A DNA stretch of 64,000 bases from Lineus longissimus (Eukaryota; Nemertea; Pilidiophora; Heteronemertea; Lineidae): NCBI RefSeq assembly GCF_910592395.1, contig NC_088325.1, forward strand, positions 5,239,501 through 5,303,500, in the 5' to 3' direction. Within the stretch, counting starts at the first letter, position 1. Each line of letters opens with the position of its first letter. The position numbers and the translations under genes were made by a program. This document shows positions 30,797 to 42,355 of the stretch, in pieces. Under the pieces are notes generated by a model. The model ran no database searches, had not been told where the DNA came from, and saw only the letters and a program-made list of their open reading frames with translations.

Positions 30797-31792
30797 CTAC
30801 CTCCTCTCCTCTTCTTTCTCCTTGGCTCTCATCATTTCGTAGTATGCCTTGGCTTCCTTCTGTTGTAATGGGGTCTGGTTCTTCTTCATGAAGATCTTCC
30901 TCATCACTGGGTTTTGGTGATCCTTGAGGGCACCACTTGCCCTGAGTATACGGTTTTTTGCCTTACTGTCCTTTATTTCTACTATCATTTTCTTTGGATA
31001 GTCTTCGGTTTTTCTGCCAGTTCTCCTGATTTTACCAAATGTTACCTCGTTTTGATCAATGGCATCACAGATTTGTTTGAACTTCTCTCGGTCTTCTTCA
31101 ATTCTGAGTTCAGTCTCCTCCTGCTCGCTCTCCGGGACGTTAAATACCACTATACTGTCCTCTCTCTGGCTTCGGAGTTGAATCTCACGTGCACTTTTGG
31201 AAACCAGTGCATCTTGTGCATCTTTGTCAAAGGTTGAACTACTTGGCATTTCCGCTATCTGTAGTTTAACTTCATCTTTAATTTTATGAGGTATTTCATT
31301 TACTTGTTCTCGAATGATAGTGAGGCTGTGTTCTAACACACTTTGTCTCTTTTCTAGTTTAGAGTAAGCCTGGAGAAGTTTACCGGCTGATTTATTGCAT
31401 TTATGACAGTACCAGTGAATACTACTTTCCTCATTTGAGTTTTTCTTTAGAAAGGCATAATTCTCTACAGATACATTTTCACAAATGGCATGGTGCCAAA
31501 ATTCACACAGTTCACACTGAAGTGCATCTTGCTCTTCTTCCACTTTGTTCTTACAAGAGCCACAGTTTACGTGTTCACTTTCAATTACAGATTCATCATT
31601 GCCAGATTTTGAGCTTTCCTTATCTTGTAGGTGAATGGAAGATCTTGATCCTCTACGCTGACCTTGTATACCACCACTGGCACTGGCCATGGTAGGGAAC
31701 CGTATTGCAGTACATGCTTTGCATAGAAATTGGTCCCCTTGGGCATATGATACCCCTTTGGTTGCTTTACAGTCTTGGCACTTTGGTGGCAT
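30797..31792 (-). CDS. CR1 ORF1 with PHD-type zinc finger
   Basis: A 331-residue protein starting at the second in-frame ATG (M-P-P-K-C), chosen because the Cys pairs of a first zinc-binding patch (C-Q-D-C, C-K-A-C) follow at once. A PHD-like finger spans about residues 75-130 (C-G-S-C ... C-E-L-C-E-F-W-H-H ... W-Y-C-H-K-C). A coiled-coil stretch follows, then an RRM-like S-I-V-V-F-N-V-P-E-S region and a very basic C-terminus. ORF1 proteins of this kind bind element RNA and help retrotransposition. Confidence 0.85.
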   Translation of the reverse strand: MPPKCQDCKATKGVSYAQGDQFLCKACTAIRFPTMASASGGIQGQRRGSRSSIHLQDKESSKSGNDESVIESEHVNCGSCKNKVEEEQDALQCELCEFWHHAICENVSVENYAFLKKNSNEESSIHWYCHKCNKSAGKLLQAYSKLEKRQSVLEHSLTIIREQVNEIPHKIKDEVKLQIAEMPSSSTFDKDAQDALVSKSAREIQLRSQREDSIVVFNVPESEQEETELRIEEDREKFKQICDAIDQNEVTFGKIRRTGRKTEDYPKKMIVEIKDSKAKNRILRASGALKDHQNPVMRKIFMKKNQTPLQQKEAKAYYEMMRAKEKEEERR

Positions 31793-31830
31793 TTTATATT
31801 CTAGCTTTGCAATGAACACAAACAGCAGTC

Positions 31831-32064
31831 AAGCAGCAGCAAAAAAAAGCCAGGAGCGATTGTAAGCAGCATGCATACAGTAGATTATATAGTCACTACC
31901 TTACCTCAATTCCTATAAGGCTTCTCTATTTACTGATCTGCCAATGTGGTATTGAACATAAGCATCCTATCCTGTTTGGAACTTTACATGTCAAAGATCG
32001 TGCAATGCAATCCTATGCACGTACCGCACCGTTTCTAGTGTATACAAACATGACCAAGAACAAA
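31831..32064. other. No gene seen
   Basis: Possible CR1 5' UTR or flank, with a CAG-rich patch at 31825-31850. Confidence 0.4.
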
Positions 32065-32184
32065 ATGGCGAACCGCGAAAATACAATCCTCGAAAAAGCT
32101 GCCAGACACTTGATCCATGCAAACTGTGAAAAATACTGGACCGATTTCTTTTCAAATTCTGCAGCAAATAATTCACATCGTTGA
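32065..32184 (+). CDS. Candidate 39-residue small ORF
   Basis: An ATG in strong context (caaaatggcg) opens a 39-codon frame, M-A-N-R-E-N-T-I-L-E-K-A-A-R-H-L, that looks like an amphipathic helix. It is uninterrupted to a TGA at 32184. It may be a first exon or a true small protein. No homology is recognised, and chance is quite possible. Confidence 0.2.
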   Translation: MANRENTILEKAARHLIHANCEKYWTDFFSNSAANNSHR

Positions 32185-34610
32185 CTTGGAGATCTGATGG
32201 TTTGATGAATCCAGATTTAGGTTTTTCATAGGTTTTTTAATGTTTTAGTTCGCAGAAACTTGATCGATTTTAAAAGTGCGTCCGAACCCCGCGCATGCGC
32301 AATCATCGGGGAGGGTTAACTTTATAACCTTGGAGGGTTAACTTTATATACACGGATAATTCAGCGCAAAGAGGATTATTCCGATAATTGTTTCGTATCA
32401 CGTAATAAGCCCCCCTTCTTAGGCGGGGCTCTTAAGATACACGCGTGTGCGGGAGTAATGACGAGAAATGACGAGAGTAACTTGCATAGGCTACAATCAA
32501 TTTTTTTTGGTTTTTCAAAATGGCGCTCAATTAACTCCGTTTACTTTACGATTTCTCCGCGCTCTTCCGGTGGTGGTTGCTATCCCATTGGTTGAAATTA
32601 ATTTAAATCTTCATGGGAATTCGCTACATATGCCTAAGAAATTGGCCAATTATATTAATATTTTTATTAGGGAAATATCCGTCCTAAATATTGACAGAAA
32701 AGGGTGGTTTATTTCAATTTTGTGTCGACATGGTCGAGGTCACGTGACATAAACAAATCAATCTAATCGCGCACAGCCGTCCAAAAACGGCACAAATACG
32801 CTTTTCCAGCTTAAAACCACACTGACGACTAAGTTATATTTGTCTACTGCCCAAATCTGAAGTATCAAATGAATCACAAACTAGAACTAGCTCTATTTAG
32901 CTATAGTTGCGTGAAAAATTCGGGTTAGCGACATTCTGCACCCTAGCGGCCAATAATTAAACTACTTTCAGCCGTCTGCTCCGGTCTCGTCAGGGAGTTT
33001 TTCCAAAATGTACGCGATGATGACGTGCCCCTTTAACAGCTATTTTAAAATGCGTTTCCAAAGTGAATGAATGAAGACAACCCATTTGTGTCGTATATCA
33101 CTGGAAACGCCCGATTCCCCTGATTCTGCAGGATATTTAATCGGGCATTTTATTTCTTTAAATAAATCATAAGCGTCGCATTTGCTCCTAGGCCTAGCTC
33201 TGTTCACCATCCCAAATGGCAATATTGCCAATTGGGCCGGACAATCACGAAAACCCCCAAATGTTATAAATTTCTTCCTGAATAATTCTTACAGTGACCA
33301 TTCCCCCATGAAAGACAGTTGCTTTGGTCAACCATTGAACTTTTGAGATATGTTGAATTTTGCACAAATCAGCGAAAAACGCACCAACTGGCACTGGACG
33401 GCTTTTTAAAACGGGGCCGACGCACATCCCAAGTTCAGTGTACACATACGTCGGCAACAACAGTAAACTCGTAGTTTCTTGCTAGCCGCCTATTGAGTAG
33501 CGCCTCTTGGTTTCAGAAACTCCAACAAAACATGTCTTTGCCAAAACAACTGCTAAATCAACACTGACATACTGTGAGGACCGAGAAATCAATGATTTTA
33601 GGAACTACGGTTAGGGCTTGGCCGCGCATGAATAGGACTAAGGACAATCACAATGTATTACCAAAACAAAAATGTGTCGGAACGAACTATGGATGGCCCC
33701 AACATGGGGGTTTGGGGGGTTTCCCCTCCATTGTACTGGGTAAAAACGTTACGCTACCGTAGGGGGGTTCGGGGGTACTCCCCCGACCTAAGGGGGCTCA
33801 CTAAGTCCTTGACTTTTCATATTAGTGATCAGCGTACCAAACTGCAAGTCGCGTCAGATAGAAGCGAGCATTTACAAGTTACATGTGCATTAGACTGAGA
33901 TCTCAGAATATGATCTGCGCGCGAATTAGGCATGAGGTTTGCACTGAATGCGATGGCGAGGTCGCCTATACTTGCAACTCATGTACTTCAAATTCGAGCC
34001 CCATTGACCAATGCCGAACCACATATTGTTTGTTTCTGAACAAATTTAAAATGAGTTTTCTCCTTGATTTCATATGCATGGTGGTTGATGGATATAGATA
34101 TCATTCAGTAATCCAAATGACCCATCTGAGATCAGGCTTCTTTTTGCTCCATCTAACAAATCCTGTCAAAAACCAATACAACCCACTGCGAAGAGCGCTT
34201 GTTCCTACTACTTTACACACCCACCCAGCGTACATGATTGTGTTGTATAATTCAATAAAACAGATTTAAAGTGTAATGAAATTACAACATTCTAACCCTT
34301 TTGTGTTTGAATATCTTATACCAATTTTCCGTTGCAACACATACTGCTTTAGAATGGTAATTGTGAAATTTGTTACACAAGCAGCGGTAGGAAAGATAAT
34401 TGGTATATTGCGTCGCCGATCGCTGCAATGTGCTATCTATTAGGTTGGCAGTCTGGTATAGGCCATCTTGACCGGCAATGTTATGTCACCGCCAAATCAC
34501 TCATCAAACCCTTGGCATTTTCCGCCTCAGAAGCTTTTTTTGCCCAGGCAAGTCGCCTCGATTTTGGACCAATCAGAACAACGACCTCAGGAACTGCAGT
34601 AGTAGGCCTA
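32185..34610. other. No gene seen; short duplicated motif and G-rich tract
   Basis: ggagggttaactttata occurs twice in tandem (about 32311-32364). A G-rich, C-rich patch at about 33695-33795 (gggggtttggggggtttccc and similar runs) could form G-quadruplexes. The small frames have no recognisable domain. Confidence 0.45.
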
Positions 34611-35505
34611 CAGGCGCGGATCCAAGGGGGGGCGCACCCGGCGCACGCCCCCCCCTAATTCCGGCACGGTGTAAAAAAATTATAGCCCAAATTAAGCTTA
34701 AACAAGCTTAAACGAACGAGCCAGTGCAGTAAACTTTCGTACACGTTCACTCTCATATAAAACATGACCACACCCCTTGGCTTTAGCGCGAGAATATGTA
34801 CACGCCATGATCCCACGAAGGATCTTTCCCACCGCAATCGGCTATATGTGCAATGGTCAGCTGACCAACCAACGCGCCGCAGATGCGAGACAGGTAGCCT
34901 AATCATGGCGGAAAAACGAAAGTCGCAGTCATCTCTCGTCGATTTATTTGCGAAGAGTAGAAAAAATGTTGGAGTGGATTAAATATTCTATATAATGTGT
35001 GACTTAAATACGTAGGCTAAATGGTACCTAACCAAATTAGACCGATCTTGGATATACATTACCTCACAGAACTTTACCTGTCATCCAGCTGTCCCTTGGT
35101 AAGTGAGCCCTTAGAATATGCATGATTTCTGCATCAGCATGACCAGATTCTAAAAAAACACGCTCATCTTTGAAAAATAATTTTCAACCTTCTTTCATAA
35201 ATCACTACCTCCTTCAAACCACGTGCCTTTCCTTCAGTCGGACTTTTTTAAAGAAATTTTTCTGGCAGTACCGATCTGTTCCTGATGATTTTGCAGACAA
35301 AAGACACTGAAAATGGGGTGGGAGTGGTGCTTAATATTTGAAGATCAGATGCCAGGAAATCGCATATATGGAGTCTTATCTTGAAAATGTTTCTGGGGGA
35401 GCCCCCCCCCCAGACCCCGCCGTCGCTTCGCGCCTGCGGCGCTCGCAATTCGGGCTTCGCTCTCAAAGTGCGCCCCCCTTTCGAAATATCCTGGATCCGC
35501 CCCTG
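34611..35505 (+). mobile_element. hAT-like element, internally deleted
   Basis: The ends are inverted: caggcgcggatccaaggggg on the left against a right end finishing ctggatccgcccctg. CAGGGGCGGATCC-type ends are typical of hAT elements. The flanks (taggccta outside the left end, gcctatcc outside the right) share ggccta-like sequence but do not give a clean 8-bp duplication. Only the start of a transposase gene remains inside. The right TIR is preceded by a C-rich stretch with cgcctgcggcgctcgc. Confidence 0.65.
34905..34982 (+). pseudogene. hAT transposase N-terminal fragment
   Basis: ATG followed by M-A-E-K-R-K-S-Q-S-S-L-V-D-L-F-A-K-S-R-K and a stop after 25 codons. A Lys/Arg-rich start with a K-R-K-x-S-x-L-x-x-x-F pattern is common at the start of hAT transposases of the ZMYM-like group. 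The BED finger, catalytic core and dimerisation region are absent. Confidence 0.5.
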
Positions 35506-36252
35506 GCCTATCCGATTTGAAGCGACAGTACGATTTGAAATATCCAATACAATACGACTTAAAATTGTGATAATTCATGTTTTGCCATGATGCAGGGGAA
35601 AGAGGGAGATAAAAAGTACTTTAGAGATTGTGGATTTAGCTAGTTTTTGTCTTGGCTATCCCAGGAGAAAGAATTTCTGCCTACAACCCTGTGCCCATTA
35701 AACGGATTCTAAAAATACACTAACAATTGCAATAGTTGTACCTTTGCCAAAACAGGCGACGAGGTTGGACAGCGTACGATCGCAAGACATTCGCCCTCTT
35801 TAAGTTTTCATATCAGCGCTGTGATTGGGCACTCGCTGAGAGCGTGCCGAGAAAACAGGAAAATCGATGGAATCCGTCATAGGTTTGTGGAGCTCGATAG
35901 TGGTGACGCTAACGCATGAGAGTCAGGATGGGTATAGGTGTGCTTAGGCACGTTATATATAGATAACGATGCTGCAACGTTTGATTGCGGCACTCTCATT
36001 GGGCGCTTTTTCTACCCCTACAATCCGGGTATATATTTCACCAGGGGTATAAAATATCGACAAGGGCAGTATAAACTAGGCGACCTTGAAATACTTTGTT
36101 TTATTTTAGACCAATATTAGTTTTTGTAAGCAACCTATTTCAAGCGAAACATACTTGTGCTCAGAAAAATGGCTTATTCAAATTCCTCCAATAACAGTCA
36201 CCGCATGTCGCCTTGTAGGTCCATATAGTAAATCTTCTTCAATTCTTTTTAG
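35506..36252. other. No gene seen; likely intron of the Ig gene
   Basis: Ends in a polypyrimidine tract (attctttttag) that serves as acceptor for the Ig exon. Confidence 0.5.
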
Positions 36253-36582
36253 CATTGACCGGTGCTAATTACCAGAATGATATCACAGTACAGTCAGGAC
36301 CAGTCGAAGTTAAGCAAGGACAGAACGTCAGGCTGTGGTGCAAACTGAAATACGACCCTAATAAAGTAGTGCCGGTAGTCTGGCATACGCCGCCAAATTT
36401 CAAAACAAGAACCAGTGATTGTACTTCCTTTGTGAAGAATAAATACATCATGTCATGTTCAGACACTAAGGACCCTTTTGGATATTATAATATGACAATA
36501 ATGGATGTCCAATGGGCCGATAATGGGAAATATCGGTGTCTGTATATCAACCATATGGACATTGTGGATTTACACGTTTTGG
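36253..36582 (+). CDS. Immunoglobulin V/I-type domain exon
   Basis: A complete Ig domain on one phase 1-1 exon (acceptor cttttttag, donor gtaagt). The first Cys is in R-L-W-C-K-L-K, the core Trp in V-V-W-H, and the second Cys in the classic D-x-G-x-Y-x-C context (A-D-N-G-K-Y-R-C-L-Y). A second pair of Cys (D-C-T-S and M-S-C-S) could form an extra disulfide. An N-glycosylation site (N-M-T) precedes the last strand. Extracellular; a receptor or adhesion role is inferred from the domain type only. The upstream signal exon was not found nearby, but the phase fits 16252-16306. Confidence 0.85.
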
Positions 36583-36997
36583 GTAAGTTATAATCAGGAG
36601 CTACACCAACGTAAGGCATAAGGGCCCTCTAATCTGAGAACTCACGAATTAGAAATAAAGTTGATTGCAAATGACTAGGATGCAAGAGTGGTTCTTTTGG
36701 CGCCCATGACACTGAAACTAGTGAAAGTGTTCAGGTCTTGATTTTTATCAAGGTGTACAAAAAATTTACTTTGATTGAAGTTGCTATGCCCTGGTTCTTG
36801 AAGTAGTGATAGCCAAATTAGCTACAGGGTATTGTACAGTGCGGCTCATGTAAATACCAATACATACTTCATACGATATCTCGTGAACTATAATACACCA
36901 GTTACAGTGCATTTTTTCAATCGTACATTTATTATGGCAGAAATAAGTGTGCATTTGTTTTTCATAATGTGACTTTTTTATTTCGGTCTGTTTTCAG

Positions 36998-37131
36998 TTC
37001 CGGTTACAGTCGTGACACTAAAGGAAGTTGTCGAGACTACATCTGAAGAACCACGGCTCTTGCAAAAGAAAATAACCTGCACAACAAACTGTGCATATCC
37101 GGCACCCAAGATTTCATGGCTTGTGAATGAC
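36998..37131 (+). CDS. Second Ig domain, 5' half exon
   Basis: Acceptor tgttttcag, phase 1 in, phase 0 out at gtaagt. Encodes V-P-V-T-V at the domain start, then K-I-T-C-T-T-N-C-A-Y-P-A-P-K-I-S-W-L-V-N-D. This holds the first Cys and the core Trp of a C2/I-type Ig domain. The extra Cys four residues after the first is unusual. The remaining half lies on the next exon. Confidence 0.8.
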
Positions 37132-37725
37132 GTAAGTAGAGCAATATCAGAGGACGATGTCTGGCCCTTTCAGGTCTACACTAAATTGAACCGATTTATT
37201 GGTCTTTTGTCTTGAGTTGACAACTAGGGAGACCATACGTATAGGCAGGAGAGAGGTTGAAGTGGCCATATTCAGTGAACTTATATACATAGTAAGGGCC
37301 CTGGGTCATGTTAGATTCAGCATTAAAACTATTCCTCATTCAAGCATGAATCGTCATGACGTACTGTGAGAGGTGAAAGTCCCCTATTGGCGACCAGTGG
37401 TTCCTCGAGCAATAAAGCTACTGTGCAGTTATTTATTTAAAAATGACTCTTGTTCAGTTATAAAATCATAATAAAATACTTCTTTATAAGGACCCCTTGG
37501 TACTAGGAAGTGCTGTCTCCAATTGAGGGAGGTGCACTGATTATAATTATGGAAAAAAATACTGTCCATTTAAAAGGAAACGACCTTTTGGTACCAGTGC
37601 AGTATTTTAAATAGAGAGGGTGTCCTTGATAGAGTGGTGTCCGCTAAAGGGATGTTCCACTGTAGTGTAAGATATTAAGATGAAATAGACCCTTTAGCTT
37701 TACCATTACAATACGTATTTTCCAG

Positions 37726-37924
37726 CAACTCTTTAACCTCATACCGACTGTCCAAGAGTTAGACTGCTCTGGGGCCAAAGACGGCCAGAAACAGACTATG
37801 ACCACGGTGTTAGTAATGAGCACAGACATGGATAAGGAGAGAACAGAATATAACATTACGTGTACAGCAGATAACGTTGTTGGAGAGCCAAATGTTTCAG
37901 AGGCAATTGTTTTCAATAGTGATG
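37726..37924 (+). CDS. Second Ig domain, 3' half exon
   Basis: Acceptor tattttccag, phase 0 in, phase 1 out at gtaagc. Encodes the closing strands with E-Y-N-I-T-C-T-A-D-N-V-V-G, the Y-x-x-x-C motif of the Ig fold, and two potential N-glycosylation sites. Splitting an Ig domain by a phase-0 intron between its halves is common in animal Ig genes. Further exons (third domain, transmembrane, tail) were not found before the MITE at 38.3 kb or beyond. Confidence 0.8.
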
Positions 37925-38292
37925 GTAAGCATCTTACAATTGTTGGCGTTATCAGGTAGCGTTGTTTATTTTTTGAGACCTCCCTTAATGTTTACTTCAG
38001 TTCTGTCCGGTCAGTTGAAACGCTTATCATGGTGAATGTCTAAAAATGGAAAAAAATTAGTTTCAGAAACAGGAGACAAGTTTTCCTATACCAACCTTTT
38101 TCCCTATCACCATCCTTTTTAAAATCACATATGTTCAATATACAACATGTTCGGTGCTCAGACCACTTCTCAAAAACATTCTAGCAAAGAAATCATTGTT
38201 TTATCAGTGACTCATCCTGAAAGTATCCTGAAAGCTTTAGCCAAGAAACATTTAAAACATTTTATACCTTTTTCAGTTTCGCTATATAACCG
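37925..38292. other. Intron of the Ig gene; nothing else seen
   Basis: Starts with the gtaagc donor. No exon is recognised. Confidence 0.5.
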
Positions 38293-39834
38293 GCCCATGT
38301 TCATAAAAGTTCTTAACTTAAGTGCTATAAAACCCTAAGTGGTAAACTCCCCTAAGTTCCCCACCTAAAATGGGATTCATAAAACTACTCAGCGCCCCAC
38401 TTAGCCAGGTTGACCGCTTAAGTTTGAGTGTAACAAATACATTTCTTCAAAAGACACATCAGGTACCCGCGTCATATTTCTTGTTGATTTCTGCCTATAA
38501 ATTAATTCATTATTCATTGATCATGAGCATTCTAATGTGCAAATTACAAAGCATTATCTGCACACAATTGTATAATCGTTGCCCGGGGATGTTAGGGTTA
38601 AAAAATGGCGTTATAAGCTAAAGCTACACTGGATACCCATATGGATGACCTCATCCCCTTCCCAAAGGCTCACAATATCTGTTGCTGCGTTTTCTCGGAG
38701 CACAACTGAGTCGTGGGTGCTACATAACCATCTAGCTGCAACATTGATAAACCCAAAATGTGCATAAAAAATAGCCTGCACATTGATGGAATACCAGTTT
38801 TCCCTGTTTACATCCCCATCCATGAAACGAAGGTCCTAGATATATCGATTGAGCGAAGCTCTCTGGGCTTTGTCCGATCAGGCCTAGATTGGTTTGTGAT
38901 TGGTGAGTACAGGGTGTAGTATTAAGGAAAAGTGGTAATTCTAGAAATTGCGTTTTTACTAAAATTAAGGTCAAATACCATGTTTTTTGGGGTCGTTTAA
39001 TAAAAGTCGTTTATTATCGTACATCATTTTTTCAAGGGAAAAGTGGTATTTTTAGAAATGGCGTTTTTACTGAAATTGAGCTCAAAAACCTTGTTTTTTA
39101 GGCCGTTTTAAAAAAATCATGGATTGGCGTACATCCTCTTTCCTATTACTCTAGAATCAAAATACATTGCATGCATTCGATCGACCACACCGATAACACC
39201 GTGAAATCAAGGAATCTGGCTATAAAAACAGCTAATTGAGGAGTGTCATCTTGATTCGAAATTTGGTTCAGTGAGTTGTTACCTCCGCAATTTATATCCG
39301 ACTCATGGTTGGTTGAGGAATGTGGACAGCATCACCAGTAACCTGTTGGAATGATCCGCAAGCGTGAAAATTGTAAAACTGAAGAGTCGCAAGCAATTTT
39401 AACTCAGGAGGCAGCGCGTAATTCCTCCTAGTTTCCGATTCGAGGTCATCCCTCAAAAGAAGAATGTTTGCTGATCAAACCGATATCGCTGATATAATTA
39501 TAAGTCGTTTTAGAAGTCCAGCGGATTAGGCGTTCACAAAAAACCCTTTATTTGCGAACTGCACGCCTGTTGTGTGCAATTTCATGTTGCCAAGCCAACC
39601 AACATCAACAAAATCATCTCCGACGAGTGCCGTGCTCAAAATGAACTGAAAGAACCAGTCCACTTAGAAGTAAGACTGCCCCGGAGTTGTCTTAAATCTA
39701 AGATTCGATTTGAGTGGTCCACCTGACTTAAGCATGTTTATGAATATGACTTACTTTAAGTAAGTACCCCACCTAAACCTAAGATGCAGTTTAGTTGCCC
39801 CACTTTGACTTAAGTAGCTTTATGAATACAAGGT
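38293..39834. mobile_element. MITE-like element with degenerate inverted ends
   Basis: The left part (cccatgttcataaaagttct, then taacttaag) and the right part (cttaagtagctttatgaata, then caagg) are imperfect inverted repeats. cttaag and ccccac motifs are repeated in both subterminal zones (38330-38430 and 39660-39830). No coding capacity. It lies in the putative Ig gene intron. Confidence 0.5.
38924..39145. repeat. Two ~110-bp imperfect tandem copies
   Basis: aaggaaaagtggtaattcta starts one copy (38924) and aagggaaaagtggtattttt the next (39034). Both contain gcgtttttact and end with gtacatc followed by a pyrimidine-rich stretch. Confidence 0.75.
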
Positions 39835-40608
39835 TAAACGTAAATTAACTCAAATTCTCCTCGCCAGGGGCAAAAATCGTAAATACATGGAAGGCATATG
39901 TCAATTTATCATACCTCATTAGTAGGTGGGCCAATCACGTCACGTTACGTGCCGTGCAATAATTTTTACTATTCCTGATGACGTCATGGATGACGCGTTA
40001 TGTGGCTTGCCGTCCAGGTGCCGTCTCGACTTAAGTTATAATGCAACGTACTTGTCAAAACGGGTATGAGGCATGATAAAATAATGTTTTAACCGGACAA
40101 ATAATTTTGACTATTCTATGGTTGACGTGCAATATTTATGTATCATTCTTGAAATAAAGTCAATATGTGGTTTGCATGCATAAAGGTTTGATATAAATTT
40201 TTTTGTTGAGATAAGGTTTACACTACCAGTGAGGCAGTCCCAGAGTATTTCTAATATTTGAAAGACTCTAGAAGTACTAAACAAAAATGTTTATGCTGTT
40301 ATCATTTTGTTGTTTTTGAATTCCGCCGCCCGCACTATCTCTGTTCCCTTAGCATCCTGTGCAATACGATTAAACTGTCTAAATTTATATTTGGCATTGA
40401 TCATGGCAGCGTAATTCTGTGACTGAACGATTCTGGTTATGAACGCACTGATGCACTCAGGCGTGACACGCAAATGTTGAGCAGAGAGAAGCTAGGCTCA
40501 CCCTGGGTGTTTATTTCAGACCAAATAAACTCATTTCCCCATTCAACATTGAGATTTAAATGAGGTTTATCGAAATCCGTGGTTTAAAAGAAAACTTGGA
40601 CAAGGTCG
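39835..40608. other. No gene seen
   Basis: AT-rich sequence; the 60-codon minus-strand frame at 40291-40473 has no recognisable features. Confidence 0.45.
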
Positions 40609-40746
40609 GAAGATACTCCAACAAGTCATAAAACAATAGAGAAACCGTTTAGCCGAAGATACTCCAACAAGTCATAAAACAATAGAGAAACCGTTTAGCC
40701 GAAGATACTCCAACAAGTCATAAAACAATAGAGAAACCGTTTAGCC
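40609..40746. repeat. Three identical 46-bp tandem copies
   Basis: Unit begins gaagatactccaacaagtca and ends ccgtttagcc; three copies follow head to tail with no visible mismatch. Confidence 0.95.
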
Positions 40747-41649
40747 GAGGACCTGAATCTTACTGATTATGTTGTAATAAAAAATAATACTTATTAAATT
40801 CGTTATATATATTACCAATTTATAATTATTACTAAGATAAATATCGATAATATTGAAATTGCAAGAATCTTATGAGAAAAATCTTATTGGAATTTTTTTC
40901 CTAGCAAGAAATTATAAGAAAAAATTTCACTAAAGGTAATTATCTGTAAGATATTAATTTGCTACAATTTATGAGTCACGCATTTTTGCACCGAAATCGA
41001 ATCTGTCCCAATAAGATGTCGATTTCAAACAGTGAGCCAATAAACATACAAAGACGTCCAATTCTAAATTACCTGACAACAAGGTCCCATTGCTTGAAGA
41101 ATAGGACCTTATTCTTACCATTTGCCCAAATAAAGTGGCATTTTATTAATTGCTCTTTTAGAACATCTGCAAAAGGAATACCCTTGATATACACAATCGA
41201 TATCCCAACAATCATTTTTTTAAAGTATTTGGAAGGCAATAGGCAATATTTAGAAATGTAAACCAAGGCCTTTTGGGGCATTAATTTGTTTATACCAATT
41301 AAATGTATTTTTAGAAAAAAACGGATCGGTAGCACCTACACGCATCATGCCTCGATGTGTGAGTCCAAATCTGAAACGAATATGTCGCATCGTGAAGTCT
41401 GTAGGATTGTTCATAACTCAAATTATGACCTCTTATTAAAAGCTTATTAACTCAATTCTAATTGGTCAAAATTGATATTTCTTTTTGCAAATTGGAAGGT
41501 AAAGGTTGATACTAAAACATACATTGAAATAAATAGATACCCTTTTGTGAATAATATGTTATAGATATTCTTGTTGGAAGCGCACACTTGGTGTGTCATA
41601 GGTGAACCCTAGCCTTAAGTAAGCCCACATATTATTTGTGACTTTCACA
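40747..41649. other. No gene seen
   Basis: Strongly AT-rich to about 40950. The two opposing frames at 41069-41335 (-) and 40959-41261 (+) are mutually exclusive, and neither shows a domain. Confidence 0.45.
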
Positions 41650-41745
41650 AACGCAAACGCCTGTCCCATTGTTCGACACCGTGATCAAGAGCTCGAACAA
41701 TGGGATAGGCGTTCATGTTGACGTCTCGGGATCTTTGCTCCCTAA
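41650..41745. repeat. Palindromic element, copy 1
   Basis: acgcctgtcccattgttcga and its near-complement tcgaacaatgggataggcgt flank a 16-base loop. A related palindrome lies at 42228-42328, with the shared core cccattgttcga and gggagcaaa-type outer ends. Confidence 0.7.
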
Positions 41746-42227
41746 TACCGGGTATAGGTGGTGGCGGGGTAGAGGTCGATATTAGATCCACAGCTTCAGT
41801 CATTTCGGGATTCCATATGGTGATGATAGTAATCCTACTAAAAGAGATTAATTTGGTCCTAAATCGTTCGATAGAGTTTTTTTCAACAGAAATAGAAAAT
41901 GACATACATTTACCACCATAATTGAAATAAAACCGGCACATACGGGACTTGTGTTCCGTTTTATACGAAATATGTAATATACATCACGAAGAGACTTGAA
42001 ACTAGAGGACTTGAAAGACCTGTTCGTGTATGCAAGGGCCAATTTTACATGTTTTTTTGCGAGTCCGACACTGTCGAACATAAGAGTTTCGCAGGCGATG
42101 GACATATTCGCGGTTTCCCAAGCCAAGATTTTTCCCCAAAAAATAATGCTAGTCTACTTTGCCAAAAGAGCTTCTATTAGCTAGTAGGTACTGTAGTGTA
42201 AGTGTCTATATGATATAAGGGAGCAAA
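41746..42227. other. No gene seen
   Basis: Small overlapping frames only, none with recognisable content. Confidence 0.4.
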
Positions 42228-42328
42228 TCACCCAAAACGCTACGTGAACGCCACTCCCATTGTTCGACGTCGAACCATGGGATAAGCGTTCACGATGGCG
42301 TTTCTGGGGAATTGCAAAAAAACTCCCT
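42228..42328. repeat. Palindromic element, copy 2
   Basis: gtgaacgccactcccattgt is answered by acgtcgaaccatgggataagcgttcac downstream around a cgacgtcg centre. The outer arms are aaaacgc and gcgtttc, with gggagcaaa and aactccc outside. Confidence 0.65.
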
Positions 42329-42355
42329 ATTATACTCAAACCCACCGTCAACAGG

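Larger units (their letters stand above)
27731..31830 (-). mobile_element. CR1-type LINE, nearly full length
   Basis: Two ORFs on the minus strand (31792-30797 and the ORF2 frame down to 27774) are followed by a short 3' UTR that contains a small hairpin (aggctaaaaagcct) and ends in a (tatg)n microsatellite at about 27731-27756. No poly-A tail is present, as is usual for CR1. The 5' limit is not defined by the sequence. Both ORFs are free of stops, so this is a young copy. Confidence 0.85.

Noticed and set aside
40609-40746. Possible CRISPR-like array (regular repeats)
   Set aside because: The copies are contiguous without spacers and the genome is eukaryotic; it is a plain minisatellite.
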